From: Burkholderia sp. WSM2232
Lineage (GTDB): Bacteria; Pseudomonadota; Gammaproteobacteria; Burkholderiales; Burkholderiaceae
Reading direction: 5' to 3'
NCBI RefSeq assembly: GCF_000472545.1
Contig: NZ_AWZV01000013.1
Coordinates: forward strand, 167,549-217,737
DNA: 50,189 nt
Shown here: piece after piece, positions 35,668 to 44,461 of the stretch
Numbering within the stretch: the stretch's first letter is position 1
Layout: every line of letters starts with the position of its first letter
Notes under the pieces: model-generated
Databases searched by the model: none
Told to the model about the DNA's origin: nothing
What the model saw: only the letters and a program-made list of their open reading frames with translations
Position numbers and translations under genes: made by a program

Positions 35668-36054
35668 GTGTCGGAAGATATGCCTGAGCTGGGAACTGCG
35701 GGATGGATACTTCCCGGCGATTTCGCAATCCGCACTACGGCGATTCCGACGCTCGGGCGTCTTGATGACGGCAGGTTGAGCTCCATACAGACGCCATCGG
35801 CATGGCTTGCTGACCGTCGGTGCATGCCGTATTGGTTCAGATGCTTCGTGCTAAATGACGCGGGCGTGTCAGCGCCACTCTGGAAACGCGAGTGGCTTGA
35901 TCCGACTGCCGAATTCTGTAGCGTGCACCACAGGCCCCTTGAAACGGTGCCGGCGTCCGTGTTCCGGCTATCAAATCATTTCCATGCCGCGCTTCGAGCC
36001 ATCAGCCGCTACCGCGAGAAATGCTTGTTTCGGGCCACCGGCCGCCTGCGCTAG
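35668..36054 (+). CDS. Fragment with TniQ-like zinc motif, unsure
   Basis: A 128-residue open frame whose middle reads YWFRCFVLNDAGVSAPLWKR followed by EWLDPTAEFCSVHHRPLE. The pattern of a Cys before a W-rich segment and then CxxH...PL resembles the zinc-finger region of TniQ-type transposition proteins. The usual first CxxC is not complete and the protein is much shorter than TniQ. It may be a truncated gene or a distant relative. ATG 35668 has no clear ribosome site. Confidence 0.35.
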   Translation: MSEDMPELGTAGWILPGDFAIRTTAIPTLGRLDDGRLSSIQTPSAWLADRRCMPYWFRCFVLNDAGVSAPLWKREWLDPTAEFCSVHHRPLETVPASVFRLSNHFHAALRAISRYREKCLFRATGRLR

Positions 36055-36413
36055 CAGAATTAATGGACAGAATTAGCGCTCGAATGGACACCGCTAGCAA
36101 AATTAACGATCTTCAACAAAAGCAAACGCGAACTGCCCGGTGGCATCGGCGAACGCCTCGATGGGCTGCTCGGCGAGTTGGCCGAGCCACTTCCGAATCA
36201 TTGCGGCAAGCGGTCTTGGCGTAAGTGGCGACACGGCCTGCGCCGATCACGTGATTGTGTATCGGATGCGCAAGCTGGCGGGACTGGGCGCGGTGCTGGC
36301 CGGTGAAGGTCCGAACAATACCGATAACATTCTCTATTCGACGGGCGCGTCGCCGACGGGCTTCGAGCATCCTCATTGCCTGCCGACCGACTGGAGCGCG
36401 AGCATGATCGAGA
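36055..36413. other. Stretch without an assignable gene
   Basis: About 360 bases. Open frames on both strands are short, and none could be tied to a family. It sits among gene relics and is probably decayed. Confidence 0.35.
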
Positions 36414-36530
36414 ACGGCCATTCGACCAGGGCTTCGGCATGCGCCGGGCCGCCGCATTGACGGCGGCTTCAGCGTCTTTGCTTGCGCTGGCCGCGTGACG
36501 CTCATCGGTGATGCCGCGCCCGCCCCGTTC
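36414..36530 (+). pseudogene. FAD-dependent monooxygenase, short remnant
   Basis: One plus-strand frame reads RIDGGFSVFACAGRVTLIGD then AAPAPF near 36453-36520. GRVTLIGDAA is the second FAD-binding motif of aromatic-ring monooxygenases (normally GDAAHPM). No Rossmann N-terminus or rest of the gene was found nearby. The match is short, so the call is tentative. Confidence 0.35.
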
Positions 36531-36532
36531 GA

Positions 36533-36670
36533 TCAAAACTTGTGGCGAATGCCGACCGACACCGCGACTTGCGACGCTCGACGACGCGCCGCCCGCTGAC
36601 TGGATATACGCGATCTTCGCGAGCGCGTTGCCGGACTTGATCGAGGGGTCTTTCAGCAGAGAGCGGACCT
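36533..36670 (-). pseudogene. Porin, C-terminal remnant
   Basis: On the minus strand the last codons read QVAVSVGIRHKF and stop at 36533-36535, the classic end of Burkholderia-type general porins with terminal Phe. After a frame change near 36578 the preceding strand reads ALAKIAYIQSAGGASSSVAS. Upstream strands of the barrel are missing. It lies about 230 bases downstream of the HutG stop on the same strand. Confidence 0.65.
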
Positions 36671-36902
36671 GATCTGTCGACCTTAGCCGACGCAGTCACG
36701 GGGCCGTAGCACTCTCCAATGCGCTTCACTCTCTTCTACGCTGCTGGGCTTTGACTTCCGCATTCGGAATACGCGCGGCTGCTCCGAGCGCTGGCGAAGT
36801 TCTATAAGCGTATATTGGACAGAGCGTCCCTGTTCGATCGGATTGGCGCCCGTGGTGTTCAGAATGTATTTCTAAGAGGTCCCGCGGCAAGGAAGTTCGC
36901 AC

Positions 36903-37721
36903 TCATTTCGCCCGCGAGGCGTCCGGAGTCAGCTTGAAGATTGCGTCGAGCGCACCATTCACCATGCCGCGTACCACCGGTTCCACTTTCTTTGCGACCT
37001 CGGGCAGATAGTCGAACGGCGCGTTCTCGCTCATGTAGGTGGACTGGCACATCTCCAGTTGCACCGCATGGACGCCGTCCTGCGGCGCGCCGGCGTGCCG
37101 CGTGATAAAGCCGCCCTTGAAGCGGCCGTTCGCAATCCACGTGAACGGACTCGCCGCGGCGACGCGCTGCACCGCTTCCTGCACAGAAGGTGCGGCGGTG
37201 CGGCCATCCTGCGTGCCGATGTTCAAGTCCGGCAGCTTGCCTTCGAAAAGGCGCGGCAGCACGCTCGCTATCGAGTGCGCTTCCCACAGCAGCACGTTGC
37301 GATGTTGGCGGCGCAGGCGCGTCACTTCTTCATGCAGGGCGTCGTGATACGGCTGCCAGTAAGTGGACACGCGACGATTGCGCTCGGCCGCGTCCGGCGC
37401 GCAGCCCTCGCGATACAGCGGCTCACCGCGAAACGTTTCGGTTGGGCACAGCGACGTGGTCGTCTGCCCCGGATACAGGCTTTCGTCGTTCGACGGCCGG
37501 TTCAGGTCGATAACGTATCGCGACACGCGCGCACCGAGAATCGTTGCGCCGAGCGCGCAGGCGAATCCGTAGAGGCGGTCCAGGTGCCAGTCAGTGTCAG
37601 CGACCGTCAGCGCGAAATCGGTGTACCGGTCGCGCAGCGCATCGGGGATCTGCGTGCCCAGATGGGGAATGGAAATAATCAGCGGCGCATCGCCGCGTTC
37701 GAGTGAGAAAAGATCGTTCAT
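36903..37721 (-). CDS. hutG: N-formylglutamate deformylase
   Basis: HutG (272 residues) hydrolyses N-formylglutamate to glutamate and formate, the last step of the five-step histidine route. Typical segments are LIISIPHLGTQIPDALRDRY, VADTDWHLDRLYGF, YVIDLNRPSND, LLWEAHSIASVLPRLFEG, DLNIGT and QLEMCQSTYMSE. ATG 37721 has AGG closely upstream. It begins 28 bases after the HutF stop and ends the operon. A porin relic lies beyond it. Confidence 0.95.
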   Translation of the reverse strand: MNDLFSLERGDAPLIISIPHLGTQIPDALRDRYTDFALTVADTDWHLDRLYGFACALGATILGARVSRYVIDLNRPSNDESLYPGQTTTSLCPTETFRGEPLYREGCAPDAAERNRRVSTYWQPYHDALHEEVTRLRRQHRNVLLWEAHSIASVLPRLFEGKLPDLNIGTQDGRTAAPSVQEAVQRVAAASPFTWIANGRFKGGFITRHAGAPQDGVHAVQLEMCQSTYMSENAPFDYLPEVAKKVEPVVRGMVNGALDAIFKLTPDASRAK

Positions 37722-37749
37722 GGTGCCTGAGATCGGTTGACGGTTGCGT

Positions 37750-39150
37750 TCAGGCGTCGGCGAGCAGCTGTGCTAGCGCCCGGCGATAGTCTGCGTAATG
37801 CCTGGCTTCGTCGCGATGACGGCGCTCGTGGATCACGCGCTCGCCGCCGACGAAGACGTCCCGCACCGGTGTTTCGCCGTGCTCGCAGAAGACGGCGGAC
37901 GACAGCCACGTCGCGCTGGTCTGCTCGGCGAGATCGGGATGGTCGGGATCGAGCACGATCCAGTCCGCCCGCGCGCCCTGCTCGAGGGCGCCGACCATTC
38001 GGCCGGTGGCGCGCGCGCCGCCCGCAAGCGCGCCCTGGAACAGGCGGTCGGCGACATGCGATGCCTGCGGCGAGGCCAGCACGTTGCGTTGACGCCGCGC
38101 GAGCCGCTGGCCATATTCGAGCAGGCGCAGTTCCGCGCGCCAGTCCACGCCGATATGGCTATCCGAGCCGACGCCGAACGCGCCTCCTGCATAGAGGTAG
38201 TCGCTGGCGGGGAACAGGCCGTCGCCCAGATTCGCTTCGGTCGTGAGGCACAGGCCTGCAATTGCGCCGCTCCTCGCGAGCGCGAGCGTTTCGCGTTCGT
38301 CGACGTGCGTCGCATGCACGAGGCACCAGCGCGCGTCAACGTCGAAACGTTCGAGCAGCCATTGCACGGGCCGAGCGCCGAGCGCCGCGACGCAGTCATC
38401 GACCTCCGCGGTCTGCTCGGCAATGTGGATATGCACGGGCGCGCCGGGCGACATCGCGTCGAGTCCCTCGAGCGCGGCGCGCAATGAATCCCCCGATACA
38501 GCGCGCAGCGAGTGCGGCGCGATTCCGTAACGTAGCGCGCCGTGCTCCGGACGCGCGGCGCGCAGCGTGCCGAGAAGCTCCAGAAAGGCGTCGGTCGCGT
38601 TGATGAAGCGGCGCTGGTCGGCGCGCGGCGGTTGTGCGCCGAATCCGCTGTACTGATAGAGCACCGGCAGCATCGTCATGCCGATGCCGGTTTCGCTGGC
38701 CACATCCACGACGCGCTGCGCGAGTTCGGCTGGATGCGCGTGACGGCTGCCGTCCTGCGCGTGGTGCACGTAGTGGAACTCACAGACGGACGTATAGCCC
38801 GCCTTGAGCATCTCGACATACAGCCAGCGCGCTATTGCACCGAGCGTCTCGGGCGTGATGCGTGCGACGAAGCGGTACATCAGGTCGCGCCAGCTCCAGA
38901 AGCTGTCCGTGGGATTGGCGCGGTATTCCGTGAGACCGGCCATGGCGCGCTGAAACGCGTGCGAATGCAGGTTCGGCATGCCCGGAATGACCGGCCCCGC
39001 TGCGCATACGGCATCCGCCGGCGCGGTGGTCGTGTCGGGCGTAACTGCGATGAGCGTACCCGCGTCGTTCCACTCGATCAGTACGTTGGTGCGCCAGCCA
39101 TCCGGCAGCAGCGCATCTGCTGCAAAGAGCGATTTCGGGGATGAATTCAA
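37750..39150 (-). CDS. hutF: Formimidoylglutamate deiminase
   Basis: HutF (466 residues) is an amidohydrolase that converts N-formimino-L-glutamate to N-formylglutamate and ammonia. Metal-ligand and active-site segments are GMPNLHSHAFQRAM (H62, H64), SVCEFHYVHH, VHIHIAEQTAEVDDC and GSDSHIGVDW. The best start is TTG 39150, which overlaps the HutD stop (TTGA) and has GGAAG seven bases upstream; no in-frame ATG precedes LFAADALLPDGW, where related proteins begin. It is translated together with hutD and hutG in one operon. Confidence 0.94.
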   Translation of the reverse strand: MNSSPKSLFAADALLPDGWRTNVLIEWNDAGTLIAVTPDTTTAPADAVCAAGPVIPGMPNLHSHAFQRAMAGLTEYRANPTDSFWSWRDLMYRFVARITPETLGAIARWLYVEMLKAGYTSVCEFHYVHHAQDGSRHAHPAELAQRVVDVASETGIGMTMLPVLYQYSGFGAQPPRADQRRFINATDAFLELLGTLRAARPEHGALRYGIAPHSLRAVSGDSLRAALEGLDAMSPGAPVHIHIAEQTAEVDDCVAALGARPVQWLLERFDVDARWCLVHATHVDERETLALARSGAIAGLCLTTEANLGDGLFPASDYLYAGGAFGVGSDSHIGVDWRAELRLLEYGQRLARRQRNVLASPQASHVADRLFQGALAGGARATGRMVGALEQGARADWIVLDPDHPDLAEQTSATWLSSAVFCEHGETPVRDVFVGGERVIHERRHRDEARHYADYRRALAQLLADA

Positions 39151-39695
39151 GAGTTGGCTTCCGTATTCAGCGACGTGCACACCAGCACGCCGTCTCCGTG
39201 TATGGCGATCTCGACGGGATTCGCCCGGTCGATGCGCAGTGTGTCGAGTGGCGTCAGCGCGATGCACGCCGCCCGGGCCCGCACCTCGATCGATCCCTGA
39301 GCGCAAAGCAGCAACGCCGTGTCAGCGGCGAAGGTCCAGCGCCCAGGTGCGCGCACAATGTCGACCGAGGCGCGTGCCACGCCGCGGTACGTCATCAGGT
39401 TGAACACCCGCACGGGACCGTTTGCGAGGTGTGCCGTCACCGGGGCCTCGCCGGTGAAGCGAGCAACGTCGAACGCACTCAGGACACCTACGCCGCGGAG
39501 TGTTATCTCTGCGCCGTCGAGAACCATCAACAGGCGATCGACGCCTTTGAGACACGAGAACGGCCCGTCGCGATCAATATCGGCGATGCTCACGCGCCAG
39601 GCGCGCGCGCAAGACGCGACTTCGCGCGTGAGGCCGCCGCCGTTCTTCCACGGCGCCGCCGCGAGCGCGGCGCCGGGTATCAAGGTCGCGTTCAT
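39147..39695 (-). CDS. hutD: HutD-family protein
   Basis: The 182-residue cupin-fold protein starts [20 protein letters not shown], with the PWKNGGG signature of HutD/Ves, and ends in EANS. Other family segments are [20 protein letters not shown] and [10 protein letters not shown]. HutD is often found in histidine operons, where it is thought to keep an intermediate within bounds; its exact activity is not settled. Its ATG overlaps the transporter ATPase stop (ATGA), and its stop overlaps the hutF TTG start. Confidence 0.9.
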   Translation of the reverse strand: MNATLIPGAALAAAPWKNGGGLTREVASCARAWRVSIADIDRDGPFSCLKGVDRLLMVLDGAEITLRGVGVLSAFDVARFTGEAPVTAHLANGPVRVFNLMTYRGVARASVDIVRAPGRWTFAADTALLLCAQGSIEVRARAACIALTPLDTLRIDRANPVEIAIHGDGVLVCTSLNTEANS

Positions 39696-40456
39696 GCGCG
39701 CGACAGCACCGCCTGCAGGAAAGAGCGCGTGCGAGGTTGCGAGGGAGTCGAGAAAATCTGTGCGGGCGGCCCCGCTTCGACGATCTCTCCGCCGTCCATC
39801 ACGACCACGACGTCCGCAACTTCCTTCGCGAAGCCCATCTCGTGAGTGACGACGAGCATGGTCATGCCTTCGGAGGCGAGCAGCTTGATCACCTGCAGCA
39901 CTTCGCCCACGAGCTCGGGGTCGAGCGCTGAAGTCGGTTCGTCGAAGAGCATGACGCGCGGCTGCATTGCCAGAGCCCGCGCGATGGCGACGCGCTGCTT
40001 TTGGCCGCCCGAGAGGCTGGCGGGCATCGCATGCGCCTTTTGCTCGAGGCCCACCTTCTTGAGCAAGGTGAGCGCGGCGGCCTCTGCATCGGCTTTCGAA
40101 GTGCCGCGCAGCATTCGCGGACCCACCGTTATGTTGTGCAACACCGAAAGATGCGGGAACAAATTGAACGACTGAAACACCATACCGACTTCGGTGCGCA
40201 GCGCGTTGAGAGAGCGTTCTTTTAGCACCGTGCCGTGATCGACGAGCCGGTGGCCGCAAATATCGATTGTGCCGTGCTCGGGCTGTTCCAGTCCGTTGCA
40301 GCAGCGCAGGAACGTGCTTTTGCCGGAACCGCTCGGCCCGATCACGACCACGACCTGGCTCGGGTGGATGTCGAAGTCGATGGCGTTCAATACGCGATGT
40401 GTGCCGAACGACTTCGTGAGTTCACGAATGCTGACGATTGGTTGAGCGCTGCTCAT
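39692..40456 (-). CDS. Polar amino-acid ABC transporter, ATP-binding protein
   Basis: The 254-residue ATPase powers the importer encoded by the two genes before it. Walker A is GPSGSGKST (40-48), the signature LSGGQKQR begins at 148, Walker B is VMLFDEP (168-174), and the H-loop lies in VVTHEMGFA. It belongs to the GlnQ/HisP branch. Its ATG overlaps the permease stop, and its stop overlaps the hutD start, both as ATGA, so production of transporter and HutD is coupled. Confidence 0.95.
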   Translation of the reverse strand: MSSAQPIVSIRELTKSFGTHRVLNAIDFDIHPSQVVVVIGPSGSGKSTFLRCCNGLEQPEHGTIDICGHRLVDHGTVLKERSLNALRTEVGMVFQSFNLFPHLSVLHNITVGPRMLRGTSKADAEAAALTLLKKVGLEQKAHAMPASLSGGQKQRVAIARALAMQPRVMLFDEPTSALDPELVGEVLQVIKLLASEGMTMLVVTHEMGFAKEVADVVVVMDGGEIVEAGPPAQIFSTPSQPRTRSFLQAVLSRA

Positions 40457-41121
40457 TGCACCATGCCTCCTGCGCGCAGCCGACGCTCGACGCGATGAAG
40501 AATGAAGTTGGTCGCCTGCGTGAGCACGAGATACACGAGCGCGATCACGATATACACTTCGAGCGATCGGTAGGACACGCTGATGATTTTCTGGCCCTCG
40601 TGCATGAGGTCGTCAATCGTCAGTAGCGACACGAGGGCCGAGTTCTTGATCAGCGCGATGAACTCATTGCCGAGCGGGGGGATCATGCGCACAATGGCCT
40701 GCGGCAGAATGATCGCGCGCATGGCCTGTCCCGACGACATGCCGATGGAGCGCGCCGCCTCCATCTGTCCTCGATCCACGGACTGGATCGCGCCACGCAC
40801 GATCTCCGACACGTAGGCCGCCGAATACAACCCGAGCCCGAGCATGCCGCAGACGAACGCAGGGAGCAGGATGTTGAACTGCGGCAGGCCGAAGAACAGC
40901 AGGAAAAGCTGCACGAGCAGCGGTGTGCCGCGGAAGAAGATCAGGTAACCGGTGCAAAAGCCGTAAGCGAGCCGCCGTTGCGGATAGAGCCGGCCGATGC
41001 CAATCAGGAGGCCGAGCAGGCACGAGAGCACGAGCGCGGCGGCGGTCACTTCAACTGTGACCAGCGCGCCGTGCGCGATGTCGGCCCAACCGGCGAACGC
41101 CGGCGTGAAGTCGAGTTGCAT
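40453..41121 (-). CDS. Polar amino-acid ABC transporter, permease
   Basis: A 222-residue inner-membrane permease of the HisMQ/GlnP type with about five helices. [20 protein letters not shown] and the EAA loop ([20 protein letters not shown]) that contacts the ATPase are clear. A single permease gene is present, so it probably forms a homodimer. It follows the binding-protein gene by 17 bases and overlaps the ATPase gene by four. Confidence 0.94.
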   Translation of the reverse strand: MQLDFTPAFAGWADIAHGALVTVEVTAAALVLSCLLGLLIGIGRLYPQRRLAYGFCTGYLIFFRGTPLLVQLFLLFFGLPQFNILLPAFVCGMLGLGLYSAAYVSEIVRGAIQSVDRGQMEAARSIGMSSGQAMRAIILPQAIVRMIPPLGNEFIALIKNSALVSLLTIDDLMHEGQKIISVSYRSLEVYIVIALVYLVLTQATNFILHRVERRLRAGGMVQ

Positions 41122-41138
41122 GAGTCAGGTCCGCCGGA

Positions 41139-41912
41139 TTACTTGGCGTTCGCCGCAGTGCTGGTACTCGCGCCGAACCACTTCTTCACGATGGCGTCGT
41201 AAGTGCCGTCCGCCTTGATCTTCGCGAGCGCGGCGTTCATCTGGTCGCGTAGTTGCGGTTCATCCTTGCGCACCGCGATGCCGTACGCTTCGGTCGTCAA
41301 CTCCTTGTCGAGCACACGGAAACCGGGGCGCGTCCGCACAAACTGATACGCGGCGGGCTTGCCAGTGACGGCGGCGTCGGCACGGCCGATACCAACGAGA
41401 TCAAACATCTCCTGGTTCTTTTCCACCTCCACGCGCTGCACCTGCGGATAGTTGTCGCGCAGGAAATTGACTGACTTCGTGCCGACCTGCACGCTTACTT
41501 TCTTGCCGTTGAGATCGGCGAGGGTCTTGATCGGCGAGTCGGCCTTGACGAGCGCGGAGAGACCGCCCGCGAAGTATGACTGCGTGAAATCGACAACCTG
41601 CGCGCGTTCCGGCGTGATGTAGATGCCCGAGATCGCCGCGTCGAACCGCCGCGCCACGAGACCAGGAATGAGCCCCTTGAAATCGATGTCCGTCCACTGG
41701 ACCTGCTTGCCCATCGCCTTGGCCAGTGCGTTCATGATGTCGATGTCGAAGCCGGTGCGCTGGCCCTTATCGACGAATTCCATCGGCGGGAAAGTCGCGT
41801 CGGTTGCGACGTTGAGCACGTTCGAATCTTGCGCGGATGCCGTGCCGGGCGTGATCGCCGTCAGCAGCGCCATACCGAGGGTCGCAGCGGAGAGAAGGTT
41901 TTTCAGTTTCAT
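41139..41912 (-). CDS. Polar amino-acid ABC transporter, periplasmic binding protein
   Basis: The 257-residue protein has a signal peptide (residues 1-27, cleavage after ASA) and a family 3 solute-binding domain: VLNVATDATFPPMEFVDKGQ, GFDIDIMNALAKAMGKQV and DAAISGIYITPERAQVVDF. These proteins bind amino acids such as His, Gln, Glu or Arg. Placement before hutD, hutF and hutG suggests that it takes up histidine or formiminoglutamate; this is inference. ATG 41912 has GGAG eight bases upstream. Confidence 0.93.
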   Translation of the reverse strand: MKLKNLLSAATLGMALLTAITPGTASAQDSNVLNVATDATFPPMEFVDKGQRTGFDIDIMNALAKAMGKQVQWTDIDFKGLIPGLVARRFDAAISGIYITPERAQVVDFTQSYFAGGLSALVKADSPIKTLADLNGKKVSVQVGTKSVNFLRDNYPQVQRVEVEKNQEMFDLVGIGRADAAVTGKPAAYQFVRTRPGFRVLDKELTTEAYGIAVRKDEPQLRDQMNAALAKIKADGTYDAIVKKWFGASTSTAANAK

Positions 41913-41952
41913 GGTGTGGGCTCCAGATTGTGTGGCCGTCGTTGAGTGAGAT

Positions 41953-42702
41953 TCAGGCAGATTGCAGCCGGGTGGAGATGCTATTGGCCGTGCGCACGGT
42001 CCAGTCGGCGAGTTGTTGTTCGCGGCCCGCGGCGCGCGAGGACGGGGCCATCAGCGTGATCGATGCGCTCGCGCCCGCGCCGCGCGACATGCGCCGGAAC
42101 ACGGGCGCACTCACGCCCCAGACGCCGGGGTCGACTTCGCTGTCGCTCACGGCGTAACCGCGCGCGCGAATGCGCCCGAGCTCGGTCTCAAGGGCGGCCC
42201 GCGCCGCTTCGTCGCCGGCGAACTGGCGCTCCAGTGCTTCGTTGCGCGTTTTCTCCGCCATGAAGGCGAGCAGCGACTTAGCGGACGCACCCGCGCGCAA
42301 CGGCACCGCGCGGCCTTTTTCGAACGAGCAACGCAGCGAGTGCGTGCTCTCGACCATCTCGAGGCAGATCACCTGGTCGTTCAAGGCGATGATGAGCCCG
42401 ACGCTCTCCTGCGTCGCGCGCGAGAGCTGCACCATGCCGTCGCGGCTCGCGTCGACCAGCATCGAATTGATGTCGAAGCCGAGTGCGAGCTGCAGGCTCA
42501 CAGGACCGGGGGCATAGCAGCCTGCGTCCTCCGTCACGAAGCCCCAGCGCTTAAGCAGCGCGATTTGGCGATAGAGCGTGCTTTGCGCGAGGCCGGTCAC
42601 GCCGAGCATGTCCTTCACGGACATGGCCTTGCCGTGGCTCGCGAGCGCAGTAAGTACGAGCAGCAGCCGCTCGGCGCCGATGACGCTGGATTCCTGTTTC
42701 AC
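41953..42702 (-). CDS. IclR-family transcriptional regulator
   Basis: A 249-residue regulator with an N-terminal winged helix (SVIGAERLLLVLTALASHGK, GLAQSTLYRQIALLKRWGFV) and a C-terminal effector domain (VGLIIALNDQVICLEMVEST, PLRAGASAKSLLAFM). GTG 42702 was chosen because the family domain begins just after it; ATG 42783 would add 27 residues of low plausibility. It is the first gene of the hut/ABC operon, 40 bases before the binding protein gene, so it probably controls the operon in place of HutC. Confidence 0.85.
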   Translation of the reverse strand: MKQESSVIGAERLLLVLTALASHGKAMSVKDMLGVTGLAQSTLYRQIALLKRWGFVTEDAGCYAPGPVSLQLALGFDINSMLVDASRDGMVQLSRATQESVGLIIALNDQVICLEMVESTHSLRCSFEKGRAVPLRAGASAKSLLAFMAEKTRNEALERQFAGDEAARAALETELGRIRARGYAVSDSEVDPGVWGVSAPVFRRMSRGAGASASITLMAPSSRAAGREQQLADWTVRTANSISTRLQSA

Positions 42703-42722
42703 CTTGAGTCTTGCCCGAAGAG

Positions 42723-42780
42723 ATGCGATTCCGACGACGCAGAATGCCACAACGCTCCCGCCGGACAAAAATGCGATTCC
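42723..42780. promoter_or_regulatory. Direct repeats before the IclR gene
   Basis: ATGCGATTCC occurs at 42723-42732 and again at 42771-42780, 48 bases apart, just upstream of the chosen IclR start. As reverse complement each reads GGAATCGCAT, similar in kind to the GGAAT half-sites of many IclR operators. The placement suits autoregulation. It is a candidate only. Confidence 0.35.
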
Positions 42781-43421
42781 CATTCCGCGGGAAAGATGAG
42801 TTGGGGTTTCCGCTACGGCTTACCTGGATCCGTGCTCAGTCGCAGCAGTACCGCAATGCGAGGGGCGCAGTCGTTACGCTGGCGAGCAGATGCAACAGCG
42901 CCATCATGTGTTAAACGTCAACAGCCAACGTCGCTTCGATCGGACGGCGCCAGCCACTGTTAGTTCTTTTGAGGTTGGAGCTGCCAGCTTGAAACACTCG
43001 AGGGCTAGTCGACTGGTCGGACGAAATCAGCGATGGTTTCTTCCAGCACATTGCCTCGTTTGACGCGTCGTTTGATCGGCGGCGGCCACCATGACATCGA
43101 GTTCCATCATTTTTTAGATCTCGGCCCTGCAGTCGAGTGACCGGTGTATCTCATTACCCGACGCCAAAACCCTGGTCCAGCGAACGGCTGTTCAGGGGGC
43201 GGGAGCAGGCGCGGACGACTGGCCGCTTTCGGGAAGCCAAACTCCATCGGCCGCTTCGCGGCGTTGAATTGGGGGACGGGGCCCGGCACATTCCGACCGA
43301 GATGGAATGGACACCGCCCCCCTTCGGGGACGTGGGCATAATTGAGGGCCTCCAGAACCGAACGGCATCAATGTGCCAAAGTGGAGTTGCGACACAACCA
43401 CTTGAGGAACGGAGGCCCCAA
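42781..43421. other. Region between the hut operon and insertion-sequence relics
   Basis: No gene could be supported. The first part should hold the operon promoter. The part from about 43310 on (including GGAGG at 43411) is the left flank of the IS110-type relic. Confidence 0.4.
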
Positions 43422-43762
43422 ATGAATGCTACGACATACGGACTGGATGTTGCAAAGCGGGTGTTTCAGTTGTACTGGGTCGACGCCCAAAACGGCGAGA
43501 TTGCGAATCGGAGGTCTGGCCGCGACGATCTGATTACGTTTCTGGCTCAGCGTCCTGGCGGGCGCGTCGCTCTTGAAGCTTGCGGGAGCGCTCACTGGTG
43601 GGCACGTAAAATTCAGGCGTTGGGACGCGAGGTCGTGTTGTTGCATGCGCAGTTCATCCGACCATTTGTGCAGACGGACAAGACCGACGCGGCGGATGCG
43701 AAGGCCATATGGACTGCCGTTCAGCAACCTGGAATGCGCACCGTCGCAGCGAAGACAGAAGA
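43422..43762 (+). pseudogene. IS110-family transposase, truncated N-terminal part
   Basis: The frame starts MNATTYGLDVAKRVFQLYWV and continues with VALEACGSAHWWARKIQALG, VVLLHAQFIRPFVQTDKTD and AADAKAIWTAVQQPGMRTVA. This is the DEDD-type catalytic domain of IS110/IS1111 transposases. Homology ends at KTEDQ near 43762, where the sequence turns into a reversed IS1182 fragment; the frame closes shortly after at 43802. The Ser/Tup C-terminal domain is gone, so it is inactive. GGAGG stands six bases before the ATG. Confidence 0.85.
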
Positions 43763-44204
43763 TCAACTTGCTGCCGTCGATGGCCACCGTATCGGCAGAT
43801 AGCAGTTTCAGACGACGGCATGGTTCGACGAAACGCCGGCATACGTTCCGTATCGCCACGCCGTTGTCGCGGCGAAAGTCTCGATCGTCTTGAAGTCTGG
43901 TGTCAGACGTCCTGTCAGCCACATCATTTCGATATTGCGCTGGCATTCGCGCTCAAGACGCCGACTGGAAGGTTCCCGGTTCAGGTAGCCATAAATGTAG
44001 ACCTTGAGCATCACGCCCGGGTGGTAGGGCGGACGCCCTGTGGCCGCCGGCGTAGCGCCGTTGAAGCCCGGGTTCCGCGGGGTCTAGTTCGTCGACGAAG
44101 ACATCTATGATTCTGACCGGATTGTCCTGTCCTATGTAGTCGTCGACGCATTCGGGAAGTAGTGTGACCTGTTTGCGGTCATCGCCTCCAACGAATCGCT
44201 TCAT
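43763..44204 (-). pseudogene. IS1182-family transposase, frameshifted N-terminal fragment
   Basis: Minus-strand pieces read MKRFVGGDDRKQVTLLPECV and DDYIGQDNPVRIIDVFVDEL, then in a second frame LKVYIYGYLNREPSSRRLER and MMWLTGRLTPDFKTIETF, then in a third DFRRDNGVAIRNVCRRFVE and TVAIDGSKL. The order is that of IS1182-type DDE transposases. At least two frameshifts and a truncation at the IS110 junction (about 43763) leave it dead. Confidence 0.85.
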
Positions 44205-44461
44205 GAGTCACCCGGTCTCAATGAGTTGCTTCAGTTTAGGCGATGAGTGCGTTTTCACACAGGCTCGGCCAGTTTCTGCCGTTCGCCTGCGCCTTGCAGT
44301 GGTAACCCGAACGGCCGGTCCGCGCCAGAACCTGCCCAAACTTCAACTTGATCGTTTCGGCCTCAGCCGACATTGGAGCCGTCGGAGGTGTACGGCAGGA
44401 ATGCGGCGAATTCCCGACCGTGGCGGAGTAGCCCGCGGACAACTTCGTTTGCCACGAGCGC

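Noticed and set aside
36113..36505. 130-codon minus-strand frame in the relic region
   Set aside because: Arginine-rich composition, no ribosome site and no family resemblance.
44236..44442. 68-codon minus-strand frame between the IS1182 and porin relics
   Set aside because: Could be transposon debris, but no motif supports any assignment.
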